The notes: a model not told the origin generated them from the letters alone. 64,000 bases of DNA from Stenotrophomonas sp. 364 (GCF_009832905.1 NZ_CP047135.1:3140001-3204000), one strand, 5' to 3'. Numbered from the stretch's first letter, positions 44,711-53,383 are shown. A program made the numbers and translations.

Positions 44711-46489
44711 ATGTCCTTTTCCCCTCCCCCCGGCCCGGGCGCCCCGCCCATGCCGTCGCGCCGCCTGTTCGTGCAGGGCGCTGCCGCCGGTGGCGTGGTC
44801 GCCGGCCTGGTGGCCAGCGGCCTGCCCAGCCGCGCCTTCGCCGCCGCCGGCCCTGTCGTGGCTACGGCCCCGCAGGTGCTCAGCGGCCCCGATGTCCAGT
44901 TGAGCATCGGCGAATCGCTGGCCAACTTCACCGGCCGCACCCGCCCGGCGATCACTGTCAACGGCAGCCTGCCGGCCCCGATCCTGCGCTGGCGCGAAGG
45001 CGACACCGTCAGCGTGCGCGTGGCCAACGCGCTGCAGGCGCACCCCACCTCGATCCACTGGCACGGCATCCTGCTGCCGGCCAACATGGACGGCGTGCCC
45101 GGCCTGAGCTTCAACGGCATCGCCCCGGGCGAGGCCTACCAGTACCGCTTCACCCTCAAGCAGTCCGGCACGTACTGGTACCACAGCCATTCGATGTTCC
45201 AGGAACAGGCGGGCCTGTACGGCGCACTGATCATCGACCCGCTGCAGCCGGCGCCGTTCCACTTCGACCGCGAGCACGTGATCATGCTGTCGGACTGGAC
45301 CGACATGGACCCGGGCGCCCTGTTCCGGCGCATGAAAAAGCTGGCCGAGTTCGACAACTACTACAAGCGCACCCTGCCCGATTTCCTGCGCGACGTGCGC
45401 CGTGACGGCTGGGCCGCGGCCACCGCCGACCGCGGCATGTGGGGCCGCATGCGGATGACCCCCACCGACATCTCCGACATCAACGCGCACACCTACACCT
45501 ACCTGCTCAACGGCACCGCGCCCGCCGGCAACTGGACCGGGCTGTTCCGCAGCGGCGAGAAGGTGCTGCTGCGCTTCATCAACGGCGGCTCGATGACCTA
45601 CTTCGACGTGCGCATCCCCGGCCTGAAGATGACCGTGGTGGCCGCCGATGGCCAGTACATCCATCCGGTCAGCATCGATGAGTTCCGCATCGCGCCGGCC
45701 GAAACCTTCGACGTGATCGTGGAGCCCACCGGCCAGGACGCATTCACCATTTTCTGCCAGGACATGGGCCGGACCGGCTTTGCCGCCGGCACCCTGGCGG
45801 TGCGCCACGGCCTGCAGGCGCCGATTCCCGCGCGCGATCCCCGGCCGCTGCTGACCATGGGCGACATGGGCCATGACATGGCCGGCATGGGCCACGACAT
45901 GAAAGGGATGGAAGGCGGCTGCGGCGCCAGCATGGGCCACGGCGCGCACGGCAGCAATGACAAGGCCCCGCGCCACCCAGCCAGCGAGAAGGGCAACCCG
46001 CTGATCGACATGCAGAGCATGGCCACCGCGCCCAAGCTGGATGACCCCGGCATCGGCCTGCGCGACAACGGCCGCACCGTGCTCACCTACGGCGCGATGC
46101 GCAGCCTGTTCGACGACCCGGACGGCCGCGAACCCAGCCGCGAGGTCGAGCTGCACCTGACCGGCCACATGGAGAAATTCAGCTGGTCGTTCGACGGCAT
46201 CCCGTTCGCCAGCGCCGAACCGCTGCGCCTGAATTACGGCGAGCGCATGCGCATCGTGCTGGTCAACGACACCATGATGCAGCATCCCATCCACCTGCAT
46301 GGGGTGTGGAGCGACCTGGAGAATGCCGACGGCCAGTTCCACCTGCGCAAGCACACCATCGACATGCCCCCGGGCACCCGCCGCACCTACCGCGTGCGCG
46401 CCGACGCGCTGGGCCGCTGGGCCTACCACTGCCACCTGCTGTACCACATGGAAGCGGGCATGATGCGCGAAGTGAGGATCGAAGAATGA
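44711..46489 (+). CDS. copA: Periplasmic multicopper oxidase CopA (copper resistance)
   Basis: CopA oxidises Cu(I) and binds copper in the periplasm. The 592-residue protein begins with a Tat signal (SRRLFVQGA, about 16-24). The copper-ligand motifs are in order: HWHG (about 116), WYHSHS (about 156), HPIHLHG (about 525) and HCHLLYHMEAGMM (about 576-588). A Met/His-rich insert (about 380-415, MGHDMAGMGHDMKGM) is typical of CopA and binds extra Cu. ATG 44711 follows GGAG. It overlaps copB by 4 nt (ATGA). Confidence 0.96.
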   Translation: MSFSPPPGPGAPPMPSRRLFVQGAAAGGVVAGLVASGLPSRAFAAAGPVVATAPQVLSGPDVQLSIGESLANFTGRTRPAITVNGSLPAPILRWREGDTVSVRVANALQAHPTSIHWHGILLPANMDGVPGLSFNGIAPGEAYQYRFTLKQSGTYWYHSHSMFQEQAGLYGALIIDPLQPAPFHFDREHVIMLSDWTDMDPGALFRRMKKLAEFDNYYKRTLPDFLRDVRRDGWAAATADRGMWGRMRMTPTDISDINAHTYTYLLNGTAPAGNWTGLFRSGEKVLLRFINGGSMTYFDVRIPGLKMTVVAADGQYIHPVSIDEFRIAPAETFDVIVEPTGQDAFTIFCQDMGRTGFAAGTLAVRHGLQAPIPARDPRPLLTMGDMGHDMAGMGHDMKGMEGGCGASMGHGAHGSNDKAPRHPASEKGNPLIDMQSMATAPKLDDPGIGLRDNGRTVLTYGAMRSLFDDPDGREPSREVELHLTGHMEKFSWSFDGIPFASAEPLRLNYGERMRIVLVNDTMMQHPIHLHGVWSDLENADGQFHLRKHTIDMPPGTRRTYRVRADALGRWAYHCHLLYHMEAGMMREVRIEE

Positions 46490-47541
46490 GCCGCTTCCCC
46501 ACGCCAACCCGCCGCCTGCTCACCGCCGCGCTGCTGATCGCGCTGACCACCCCGGCCTGGGCGCAGTCGCATGTACACGGCACCGCCGCTGCGCCCCCGG
46601 CCACCAAAGAAATGCCGGTGGATCCGCCGGTCGACCACGGCAGCATGGACCATAGCCAGATGGACCATTCGATAATGGATCACGGCAGCACGGACCACAG
46701 CCAGATGGACCATTCGACAATGGACCACGGCAGCATGGACCACAGCCAGATGGACCATTCGACAATGGATCACGGCAGCATGGACCATGCCGCGCACAAG
46801 ACAACCGCGCCAACCGCGCCAAGCGAACCGCGCGAGCCGATTCCCGCCGTCACTGCCGCCGACCGCCTCGCCGCGTTCCCGCCGATCGAACACGGTGCGA
46901 TGGAACACGCGCCGGAAATCCACAGCATGCTGCTGGTCAACCGCCTGGAGCAGTGGGATGGCCAGCACGGCAACGGCCAGGCGTGGGAAGCCAGCGGCTG
47001 GGTCGGCGGCAACATCCACCGCCTGTGGGTGCGCAGCGAAGGCGAACGCAGCGGCGGGCGTACCGAAGCGGCCGATGTCGAAGTGCTGTACGGGCGCAGC
47101 GTCTCACCGTGGTGGGATGTGCTGGTGGGCGTCAAACAGGACCTTGGCCCCGGCGATTCCCGCACCTGGGCGGCGCTGGGCATCCAGGGCCTGGCGCCGT
47201 ACAAGTTCGAGACCTCGGCCACCGCCTACGTGGGCGAAGGGGGCCAGATGATGGCCACGGCCGAAATCGAGTACGAACTGCTGTTGACCAACCGCCTGAT
47301 CCTGCAGCCGTTGCTGGAGGCCACGCTCGCGGCCAAGGACGATCCGCGCCATGGCACGGGCAGCGGCTTGAACAAGGTCGAAGCGGGGCTGCGCCTACGC
47401 TACGAGTTCAACCGGCGGTTCGCGCCGTACATCGGCATCAGCCATGAACGCCTGTTCGGCGATACCGTCGATTACCACCAGGCCGCCGGCGAGCGTGCGC
47501 GCGATACCCGCTGGGTGGCCGGCGTACGCGTCTGGTTCTAA
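46486..47541 (+). CDS. copB: Outer membrane copper resistance protein CopB
   Basis: CopB is an outer membrane beta-barrel that works with CopA in copper sequestration. The 351-residue protein has a Sec signal (LLTAALLIALTTPAWAQ) and a repeated MDHGSMDHSQMDHS-type metal-binding region (about 48-102). The barrel-forming C-terminus ends in Phe (VAGVRVWF), as outer membrane proteins do. The repeats are also near-perfect at DNA level. ATG 46486 overlaps copA by 4 nt; an earlier in-frame start lies inside copA and was rejected. Confidence 0.95.
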   Translation: MSRFPTPTRRLLTAALLIALTTPAWAQSHVHGTAAAPPATKEMPVDPPVDHGSMDHSQMDHSIMDHGSTDHSQMDHSTMDHGSMDHSQMDHSTMDHGSMDHAAHKTTAPTAPSEPREPIPAVTAADRLAAFPPIEHGAMEHAPEIHSMLLVNRLEQWDGQHGNGQAWEASGWVGGNIHRLWVRSEGERSGGRTEAADVEVLYGRSVSPWWDVLVGVKQDLGPGDSRTWAALGIQGLAPYKFETSATAYVGEGGQMMATAEIEYELLLTNRLILQPLLEATLAAKDDPRHGTGSGLNKVEAGLRLRYEFNRRFAPYIGISHERLFGDTVDYHQAAGERARDTRWVAGVRVWF

Positions 47542-47556
47542 GGCCAAGGCCTGCGC

Positions 47557-47591
47557 AAAAAAAAGTCCCGGGCGCGGCATGCGCCCGGGAC
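47557..47591 (-). terminator. Strong leftward terminator between copB and the GNAT gene
   Basis: GTCCCGGGCGC and GCGCCCGGGAC form a perfect 11-bp stem with a 5-nt loop. The U-run (eight T) is on the minus strand, so it terminates leftward transcripts; the plus-strand side has no T run. Both neighbouring genes are rightward. Nothing else is recognised in the 277-bp gap 47542-47818. Confidence 0.7.
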
Positions 47592-47818
47592 AACACAACA
47601 GGGATGGTGCAAGCCGGATCCGACGGGCCCGAACGGGGCGTCACAGGGCGCGCGCGTACCGCAGCGCACCCTGCCCGACACCCGGGTGCCGTGCTCAGCG
47701 GCGCTCCCGGATAGTGATGTGATGCGCCGGGGCCAGGGTTCCGCCATCCTCGCCCCGGTTTTGTCGGGGGCGCCCCGGATGGCGTACGCTGCCACCCCCC
47801 TTCCGTGCCCCCCCTGCC

Positions 47819-48331
47819 ATGTCCCTGCAGATCCGTCGCGCTACCCCGGCCGATGCACAGGTTGTGTCGGCGATCGCCATCGCCACCTACACCGAAACCT
47901 TCGGCGATTCCTACCCGCCGCAGGACCTCCACGCGTTCCTGGACGAGCATTACAGCCCGGCGCCGCAGCGGCGCGAACTGGAGGACCCACGCAGTGCGGT
48001 CTGGCTGCTGGAAGAGGACGGGCGCGCGGTGGGTTATCTGGCCGCCGGAGCGAATACCCTGGCGCACGCCGATGCCGTCGACGGCGATGTCGAACTCAAG
48101 GGCTTGTATGTGCTGGCCAGCCACCAGTCCGGGGGGCACGGTGCACGCCTGATGGAGGCATTCCTGCAGTGGCTGGATCGCCCCGCACGCCGCACCCTGT
48201 GGGTGGGCGTGTGGTCGGAGAACTTCGGCGCACAGCGCTTCTATGCGCGCTACGGCTGCGTCCAGGTCGGCACCTACTACTTCGTGGTGGGCGACAGCCG
48301 CGACCTGGAATTCATCCTGCGCCGGCCCTGA
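47819..48331 (+). CDS. GNAT-family N-acetyltransferase
   Basis: The 170-residue protein has the GNAT fold: IRRATPADAQVVSAIAIATY at the start, VELKGLYVLASHQSGGHGARLM as the acetyl-CoA pyrophosphate loop (Q/RxxGxG/A), and VGVWSENFGAQRFYARYGC near the end. The substrate is unknown. ATG 47819 is used; upstream is GC-rich DNA with no clear Shine-Dalgarno. Confidence 0.88.
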   Translation: MSLQIRRATPADAQVVSAIAIATYTETFGDSYPPQDLHAFLDEHYSPAPQRRELEDPRSAVWLLEEDGRAVGYLAAGANTLAHADAVDGDVELKGLYVLASHQSGGHGARLMEAFLQWLDRPARRTLWVGVWSENFGAQRFYARYGCVQVGTYYFVVGDSRDLEFILRRP

Positions 48332-48353
48332 TCAGACAGGACCGGCACCCGGC

Positions 48354-48647
48354 TCAGAAATCGAACAGGTCCGACAGGAAGCCTTCTTTCTTCTTCTTGC
48401 GGTAGCCGTGCTGGTCGCCGTACTGCTGCTGCCCCAGGTGGCGGGTATCACGGTGCTGCACGGCCTGCGGCGGCGGTGGCGGTGTAGCGGCACGCATCGG
48501 CGCAGCGGAATCGGTCGAGCGCTCGATGATTTTGTCCAGTTCACCGCGGTCCAGCCACACGCCGCGGCACTGCGGGCAGTAGTCGATCTCGATGCCCTGG
48601 CGCTCGGACATCACCAGCGCCTGGGTCTTGCATACGGGGCATTGCAT
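48354..48647 (-). CDS. TFIIB-type zinc ribbon protein
   Basis: This 97-residue protein has a zf-TFIIB domain (CPVC-x18-CPQC, residues 3-30, then GVWLDRGELDKIIE). Its tail is Pro/Gln-rich and finishes with a Lys stretch and the acidic FLSDLFDF. Such proteins are common and of unknown function. ATG 48647 follows GGAG; seven residues further upstream is another ATG without a ribosome binding site. It is convergent with the GNAT gene. Confidence 0.85.
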   Translation of the reverse strand: MQCPVCKTQALVMSERQGIEIDYCPQCRGVWLDRGELDKIIERSTDSAAPMRAATPPPPPQAVQHRDTRHLGQQQYGDQHGYRKKKKEGFLSDLFDF

Positions 48648-48801
48648 CGTCGCGGCTCCATCGTTCAAACCCCGACTCTACCCTGCCGCGCCTGAGCGCC
48701 GCGCAACGTGCGCATGACCGAGGTCCCCCTGACCTATGCCCCATGGCGACGCCTGCCTGACCTGCCGACACTGTGCGGCACACACGCCAAGGATGTCGCC
48801 C

Positions 48802-49572
48802 ATGACCCCCCACCCGTCCCGCCCCCGCTGGCTCACCGTCGGCCTGATCGTCATCACCCTGGTGGCCTCGATCAACCTGCGCGACATCGCCGCATGGGCC
48901 GGATGGACAGTGCCGGGCCGGCCGATGCCATTCGGGGGCGCGGTGGTCGACAACGGACTGGGCGTGCTGCTGGCACTGGCGGTGGCCGCCTGGCTGCTGC
49001 GCCCCGGGCACTCGCTGGTACGCGCCGTGGGGCTGGCCGGCACTGGCTGGCAGGGCCCGGCGGTGGTGCTGCTGGCAACCCTGCCGTGCTGGTTCGGGCT
49101 GTGGTGGCTGGGCGGTGTCGGCACGGACTGGACCTGGCTGTCGCTGCTGATGTTGGCGGTGCTGTTTCCGCTTGCCGAGGAAGTGATCTTCCGCGGCGTC
49201 GGCTTCATCTTCGTGCGTCGCCAGATGCGCTGGCCCTGGTGGCCCGCAGCGCTGCTGCAGTCGGCGGTGTTCGGTGCGATCCACTGGTGGTCGTTCGGCG
49301 GCGGTGGTGGCGTCGCGCTGCAGGTGCTGGCGATGACGTTCATCGGGGGGCTGGTGTTCGCCGCGTTGTGCAGCCTGGACCGCGATACCGTATGGAGCGC
49401 GGTAGTGCTGCACGTGTCCCTGAACATGGCGTGGAATGTCATGCAGGTCAGCGAAACCACGGCCATCGGCTGGCAGGGCAACAGCCTGCGGCTGTCGGCC
49501 GCGCTGCTGGCGGTGCTGGGGCTGGTGGCGCTGCGGCGGTGGCGGCGACGCACGGAATGCCGCCAACGCTGA
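48802..49572 (+). CDS. CPBP-family intramembrane metalloprotease
   Basis: The 256-residue protein has about seven hydrophobic segments and the three CPBP/Abi motifs: PLAEEVIFRG (Glu-Glu-x3-Arg), FGAIHW, and VVLHVSLNMAWN. Family members process or protect peptides in the membrane (CAAX protease or bacteriocin-immunity type). ATG 48802 (MTPHPSRP) is 8-9 nt after AAGGA; ATG 48793 three codons earlier is possible. Confidence 0.85.
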   Translation: MTPHPSRPRWLTVGLIVITLVASINLRDIAAWAGWTVPGRPMPFGGAVVDNGLGVLLALAVAAWLLRPGHSLVRAVGLAGTGWQGPAVVLLATLPCWFGLWWLGGVGTDWTWLSLLMLAVLFPLAEEVIFRGVGFIFVRRQMRWPWWPAALLQSAVFGAIHWWSFGGGGGVALQVLAMTFIGGLVFAALCSLDRDTVWSAVVLHVSLNMAWNVMQVSETTAIGWQGNSLRLSAALLAVLGLVALRRWRRRTECRQR

Positions 49573-49647
49573 CGTGCACGATCCCCTCACCCGGTGACGC
49601 CGCATACTTGCGCGCCATTCCGAACCACTGCCAGGGAACACTGCGTC

Positions 49648-50049
49648 ATGTTGCTGTCCAAGCGCCACGTTGCACCGCGCGTGCTGTTGATCGAAGACAC
49701 CGAAGAAACCCGCGAACTCAGCCGCATGGTGCTGGAAAGCCAAGCCTGTGACGTTGCCGCCGTGAGTTCGGCCGAGGCCGCGCTCGGCCTGCTGCAGGCC
49801 GGCGAACGGTTCGACCTGGTATTCACCGATGTGTGCCTGGGCGGCGTGAGTGGCATTGAGGCGGCGCACCGCATCAAGCAGTACCAGCCCAGCCTGCCGG
49901 TGCTGGTGACCTCGGGGCTGGAGCCGGCCGACGTGCTGCCGCAGCTGCGCCCGGGCATCCACTTCCTGCCCAAGCCGTATTCGATGAGCGAACTGCTGGA
50001 CGCCATCCGCGCGTGTTTCCAGCAGCAGGACGTCGGCCAAGCCGCCTGA
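49648..50049 (+). CDS. Stand-alone response regulator receiver
   Basis: The 133-residue protein is a lone CheY-like receiver: VLLIEDTEETRE (acidic pair), LVFTDVCLGGVSG (phospho-Asp), VLVTSGL and FLPKPYSMSE (Lys). No output domain or kinase is encoded beside it. The start at 49648 (MLLSKRHVAPR) is taken because an AGGGAA lies upstream and the frame before it reads into unlikely sequence. Confidence 0.85.
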   Translation: MLLSKRHVAPRVLLIEDTEETRELSRMVLESQACDVAAVSSAEAALGLLQAGERFDLVFTDVCLGGVSGIEAAHRIKQYQPSLPVLVTSGLEPADVLPQLRPGIHFLPKPYSMSELLDAIRACFQQQDVGQAA

Positions 50050-50163
50050 TCGGCGGTCTTCATCCGGTTTTCATCGGCAACTGTCATCGTCCGGTTCGAC
50101 AGCCCGCTGTCGCGCCCGCCCGGGCCAGCGGTGCAACGCTTCCCTGCCACCGGAACCGCCACC

Positions 50164-50826
50164 ATGCAGATTCGCCTGTTGCTGACCGCTCCGCTGTTGT
50201 TTGCCGTGTCGATCGCCGACGCGCGCGCCGATGACCTGGTGACCTGCGAAAGCCGCAACAACCGCTACCAGTCGTGCGACCTGCCCCGCGCCGGCTACGT
50301 CAGCCTGGAGCGCACCTTGTCCGGGGCGGACTGCCGGCAAGGCCGAAGCTGGGACTATGACCGCCGCCAGGTGTGGGTGGATGACGGCTGCCGCGCCACC
50401 TTCCGCGTCCACGACGGTGGCTCCCGCGACGACGACCGTGGCGACAACCACGACGCCAAGGTCGCCGCCGGCGTGCTGATCGGCGCGGCCATCCTCGGCG
50501 CGCTGGTGCACAACGCAAACAAGCAGGACGAGCGCTATGACGACGACAACTACCAGGGGCCGCGCCACAGCTCCTATGTGCCCGGCTGGATGGTGGGCGA
50601 GTTCGAAGGCTACAACCCCATCTACGGCGCCGACATCCGCATGCGGATCGACAGCGACGGGCGCATGTCCGCCCAAGCACGCGGGCAGAACCTGAGCGGG
50701 TGGGTCAACGGCGGCCAGCTCAACGTGGGCGGCAGCGTGTTCGACATCAACCAGAGCCGGGACGGCTTCGTCACCACCGAAGTGGGCGATCGCCAGAACG
50801 AAGTGCGCTACCGCCGGGTGCGGTAG
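50164..50826 (+). CDS. DUF3011 secreted protein with glycine-zipper-like segment
   Basis: The 220-residue protein has a signal peptide (LLLTAPLLFAVSIADARA) and a DUF3011 domain with conserved cysteines (VTCESRNNRYQSCDLPRAGYVSLERTLS, then CRQGRSWDYD and DDGC). A hydrophobic AKVAAGVLIGAAILGALVHN segment follows, then a C-terminal beta domain. DUF3011 is frequent in Xanthomonadaceae and has no assigned function. ATG 50164 is chosen at the signal peptide. Confidence 0.82.
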   Translation: MQIRLLLTAPLLFAVSIADARADDLVTCESRNNRYQSCDLPRAGYVSLERTLSGADCRQGRSWDYDRRQVWVDDGCRATFRVHDGGSRDDDRGDNHDAKVAAGVLIGAAILGALVHNANKQDERYDDDNYQGPRHSSYVPGWMVGEFEGYNPIYGADIRMRIDSDGRMSAQARGQNLSGWVNGGQLNVGGSVFDINQSRDGFVTTEVGDRQNEVRYRRVR

Positions 50827-50836
50827 CGCAGCGGCG

Positions 50837-51505
50837 TCAACCGGCGGCCTTGCAGCTCAGCGTGGTGCCGTAGAAGTCCAGCGTGGCCTCGCCCTGGTGT
50901 TCCCAGAACTCCACGCCTTCGCGGGTGTAGCGGCTGCCGCTTGCGGCCTGGGCGGGGAAGACGATGGCCTGGTCCTTGCCCAGGCTGACCACTGCGGCCT
51001 GCGGGTCCAGTTCGTTGTAGAACACCACGCTGACCGGCTTGCTGGCGTCATCGCACTGGTAGTGCACAGGCGTGGGCGCAGGCACGCCGCCGCTGCCGAT
51101 GTTCAGTTCGACGATGCGGGTCTGGTAGGACTCGATCAGGCACCGGTGGCGGTCGACCGCCTGCCAGCAGGCATCACGGCCCTTGACCCAGCCCCGTTGC
51201 TCGGCGGCGATATCCAGTTCGTCCGGGCTGGTCTGCACGCGCTTGTAGAGCGCGGCCAGCTGGCGGTCGAGCGCGGCCAGGCGGGCGTCGCCGCAGACCA
51301 GTTTCTCCGACTCGGACTGCGCCTTGGCGCAATCGAACGAGGGCGGCTGCAACGTGGCATCCGTGGCGGCAGCCGGTGCGGTCGGCGTCGGAGCCGGCGC
51401 AGCGGTGGCGGGCGGTTGCGCCGGCGCGGCGGTATCGGACGGGGCCGGTTTGGAACAGCCCGCGAGCGCAAGCGCCCCCACACCCAGCAGGACGAATCGG
51501 TTCAT
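50837..51505 (-). CDS. Lipoprotein with LprI-like and MliC-like lysozyme-inhibitor domains
   Basis: The 222-residue lipoprotein (LGVGALALAGC, Cys at about 18) has an Ala/Pro linker, then a DUF1311/LprI-like region (FDCAKAQSESEKLVCGDARL). The C-terminal part (VHYQCDDASKPVSVVFYNEL..FWEHQGEATLDFYG) resembles MliC, the membrane-bound inhibitor of C-type lysozyme. Both domains are linked to lysozyme inhibition, so the protein may guard the cell wall against host or rival lysozymes; that is inferred. ATG 51505 is at the signal start. Confidence 0.8.
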   Translation of the reverse strand: MNRFVLLGVGALALAGCSKPAPSDTAAPAQPPATAAPAPTPTAPAAATDATLQPPSFDCAKAQSESEKLVCGDARLAALDRQLAALYKRVQTSPDELDIAAEQRGWVKGRDACWQAVDRHRCLIESYQTRIVELNIGSGGVPAPTPVHYQCDDASKPVSVVFYNELDPQAAVVSLGKDQAIVFPAQAASGSRYTREGVEFWEHQGEATLDFYGTTLSCKAAG

Positions 51506-51584
51506 GGCACCTCCAACAACAGTCAGCAAAAGACGCGCTATTGTGCGCCCGCCGCCGCGTGTTGGGTGTGCACAAACAGATCGC

Positions 51585-52484
51585 TCAGGGCGCGGCGGCC
51601 GGCGGGGTGAACAGGCTGCGCAGCGCCAGCAGCGCGGCCGGGTGGTAGAGCGTCTGGTGGCTTTCATCGGGCAGCGCCACGTAGCGACGCCTGACTCCCG
51701 GAGCATGGGCCGTCAGTGCCTCCATGAAGCGGGCGCTGGGCACGGCGATGCCGCGCTCGGCACTGGTGGCCACGAACACGGTCTTGCCCTGTGGCGCGTG
51801 GAGGGCCAACAGCGCCTCGGCTTCATCAACCAGCCCGCCCCGGTTCCACCACAGGCTGGGATCCAGCGCGATGTAGGTATCGAACAGCGCGGGCTCGCGA
51901 AGCAGCGTCTCCACCACGAACAAGCCGGCCAGCGATTCACCCATGATCGCCGTTTCCGGCGTGGTCGCGTACCGCCGCCGCACCTGCGGCATCAACTCGT
52001 CTCGCAGAAAGCGGCGGAACGCGGCCGATCCGCTCACCCGCGGCGCGATCCGGCGGTCGTCCGGATCGGAGGTGGGGCCGGTCATGTCGCGGCGACGCTC
52101 GGTATTCTCGATTCCGACCAGCAGGAACGGGCGCATGCTGCCGTTGGCCACCAGTACCTGGACCAGGCCAGCCACGTGCAGAAAATCCTCGCCGATGCCA
52201 CCGTCGGGCATGTACAACACCGGCAGGGGCTGGTCGGCCGGCACGTTCCAGGCAGAGGGCCGGTAAACGTTGATGCGTCGGGTTTCCCCCACTGCCTGCG
52301 ACACCAGCACGAAGGTCTCGCCGATCACCAACGGCGTTGTGTCGCCTGCAGACACGGGTGTCCCGGCACGCGCGTTCACCGTACCCGCCAGCCACACCAG
52401 CAGCATCGCCACGCATACCAGCGCGCCGCGTATACCTGCCCGCCACCACGTGCGCCCCTGCTGCCTGCCCGGAAGTGCTGCCAT
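51585..52484 (-). CDS. Exported alpha/beta-hydrolase esterase (Fes/IroE-like family)
   Basis: The 299-residue protein has an N-terminal hydrophobic export segment (VCVAMLLVWLAGTVNARA) and an esterase-D-type alpha/beta fold: LPVLYMPDGGIGEDF (oxyanion region), IMGESLAGLFVVE (GxSxG with the nucleophile Ser), ALDPSLWW, and DESHQTLYHP (catalytic His). Family members include enterobactin esterases, S-formylglutathione hydrolases and other carboxylesterases. There are no siderophore genes nearby, so the substrate is open. Confidence 0.85.
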   Translation of the reverse strand: MAALPGRQQGRTWWRAGIRGALVCVAMLLVWLAGTVNARAGTPVSAGDTTPLVIGETFVLVSQAVGETRRINVYRPSAWNVPADQPLPVLYMPDGGIGEDFLHVAGLVQVLVANGSMRPFLLVGIENTERRRDMTGPTSDPDDRRIAPRVSGSAAFRRFLRDELMPQVRRRYATTPETAIMGESLAGLFVVETLLREPALFDTYIALDPSLWWNRGGLVDEAEALLALHAPQGKTVFVATSAERGIAVPSARFMEALTAHAPGVRRRYVALPDESHQTLYHPAALLALRSLFTPPAAAP

Positions 52485-52666
52485 GCGTTGTCGCCCGTCA
52501 TCGAAGGCCCCATCGGCCCGCGCGCATTATGAACACTGCGCCGCGCATGAACGCCAGTCCGTGCTCAAAGCCACCCTGACCCTACCCTCATGCCAGTGTG
52601 ACCGCTGCGTAACAGCACCCGGTCCAGTGTGGATCGCACGACATCACGTCGTCCTGGAGTACCGCA

Positions 52667-52822
52667 ATGTCCACCATGCAGAACAACGAAAACAACGTCC
52701 AGAAAAATGCCGCTGCGCAGATCGACCAGCAGAAGGAGCAGGAGCGCAAGGACACGTTGGCCAAGCAGCAGAAGCAGGAACAGGGCAACAAGGACGCACC
52801 GAAGAACCCGCAGCAGAAGTAA
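52667..52822 (+). CDS. 51-residue Gln/Lys/Asn-rich small protein
   Basis: An ORF of 51 codons, MSTMQNNENNVQ..NPQQK, starts at 52667 with GGAG 8 nt upstream and ends with TAA at 52820-52822. The product is extremely hydrophilic (Gln, Lys, Glu, Asn, Asp), has no Cys, Trp, Phe or Tyr, and is probably a disordered or coiled-coil stress-type protein. A perfect hairpin 18 nt after the stop supports a transcription unit. No homology was recognised. Confidence 0.7.
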   Translation: MSTMQNNENNVQKNAAAQIDQQKEQERKDTLAKQQKQEQGNKDAPKNPQQK

Positions 52823-52840
52823 CTGCGACGCAGACAGTGG

Positions 52841-52861
52841 GGCTGCGCGCTACGCGCAGCC
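52841..52861 (+). terminator. Hairpin after the 51-residue ORF
   Basis: GGCTGCGCG and CGCGCAGCC pair perfectly around CTA. There is no T run; it may be a terminator or transcript stabiliser between convergent genes. Confidence 0.45.
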
Positions 52862-52906
52862 TCATGCCGCCGGTGATTCCTCCCGGCCCCTCAGGTGTGA
52901 ACAGCA

Positions 52907-53383
52907 CTACACCTCGCGCGCGCGAAGACCGTCCAGCCAACCATGCAGTTGCTGCCAGTCGTGCTGTGCGTGGCGCATCATGTCGTCCAGCATCGGCCGT
53001 GCATCCTCCGGCAACGTCGCGTCGTTCAACGCAGCCTGCAGAGCGCGGATCAGCCTGCCCCTGCACGCCTGCCCCTGGCTGGCGTACTGAATGCCGGCAT
53101 CCCCCAGCACCGTGCCCCACCAGCCGAAGCCTGCGCGCACCCCACCCAGCAGTGTGCCGTGCCGTGCGGGTCGTCCGCCAGCCTGCCGCACGCGTCTGCC
53201 CAGGGTGGCGATGATGGCCGCGCTTGAGCCCGCCATGTGCATCATCACGGCACACAGGGCAGCATCGCTTCCCTGCAGCCGGGCCGCGGCGTGGGCATGC
53301 AGGGCATGGTCGTCGCGCGCCACCGCGACGATGCGGTTGAGCATGCGGACCTGCCGTTGTCGCTCAACAATGTGCGTGGACAT
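52907..53383 (-). CDS. DUF2383-like four-helix-bundle protein
   Basis: The 158-residue protein looks all-helical and ferritin-like in length. The pattern LNRIVAVARDDHALHAHAAARL, then GGRPARHGTLLGGVRAGFGW, then QACRGRLIRALQAAL resembles the DUF2383/PA2169 family (ends in the same GG-P and RG-E/RL landmarks). Function is unknown; such genes are often stress-induced. ATG 53383 is used; a GTG one codon earlier is also open. Confidence 0.65.
   Translation of the reverse strand: MSTHIVERQRQVRMLNRIVAVARDDHALHAHAAARLQGSDAALCAVMMHMAGSSAAIIATLGRRVRQAGGRPARHGTLLGGVRAGFGWWGTVLGDAGIQYASQGQACRGRLIRALQAALNDATLPEDARPMLDDMMRHAQHDWQQLHGWLDGLRAREV

Noticed and set aside
46306..46485. Upstream extension of copB within copA
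   Set aside because: The added residues are the out-of-frame copA end; the ATGA overlap and the signal peptide place the start at 46486.
47438..48139. Leftward 233-codon frame across the leftward terminator
   Set aside because: It runs through the terminator and antisense to the GNAT gene, with no family features.
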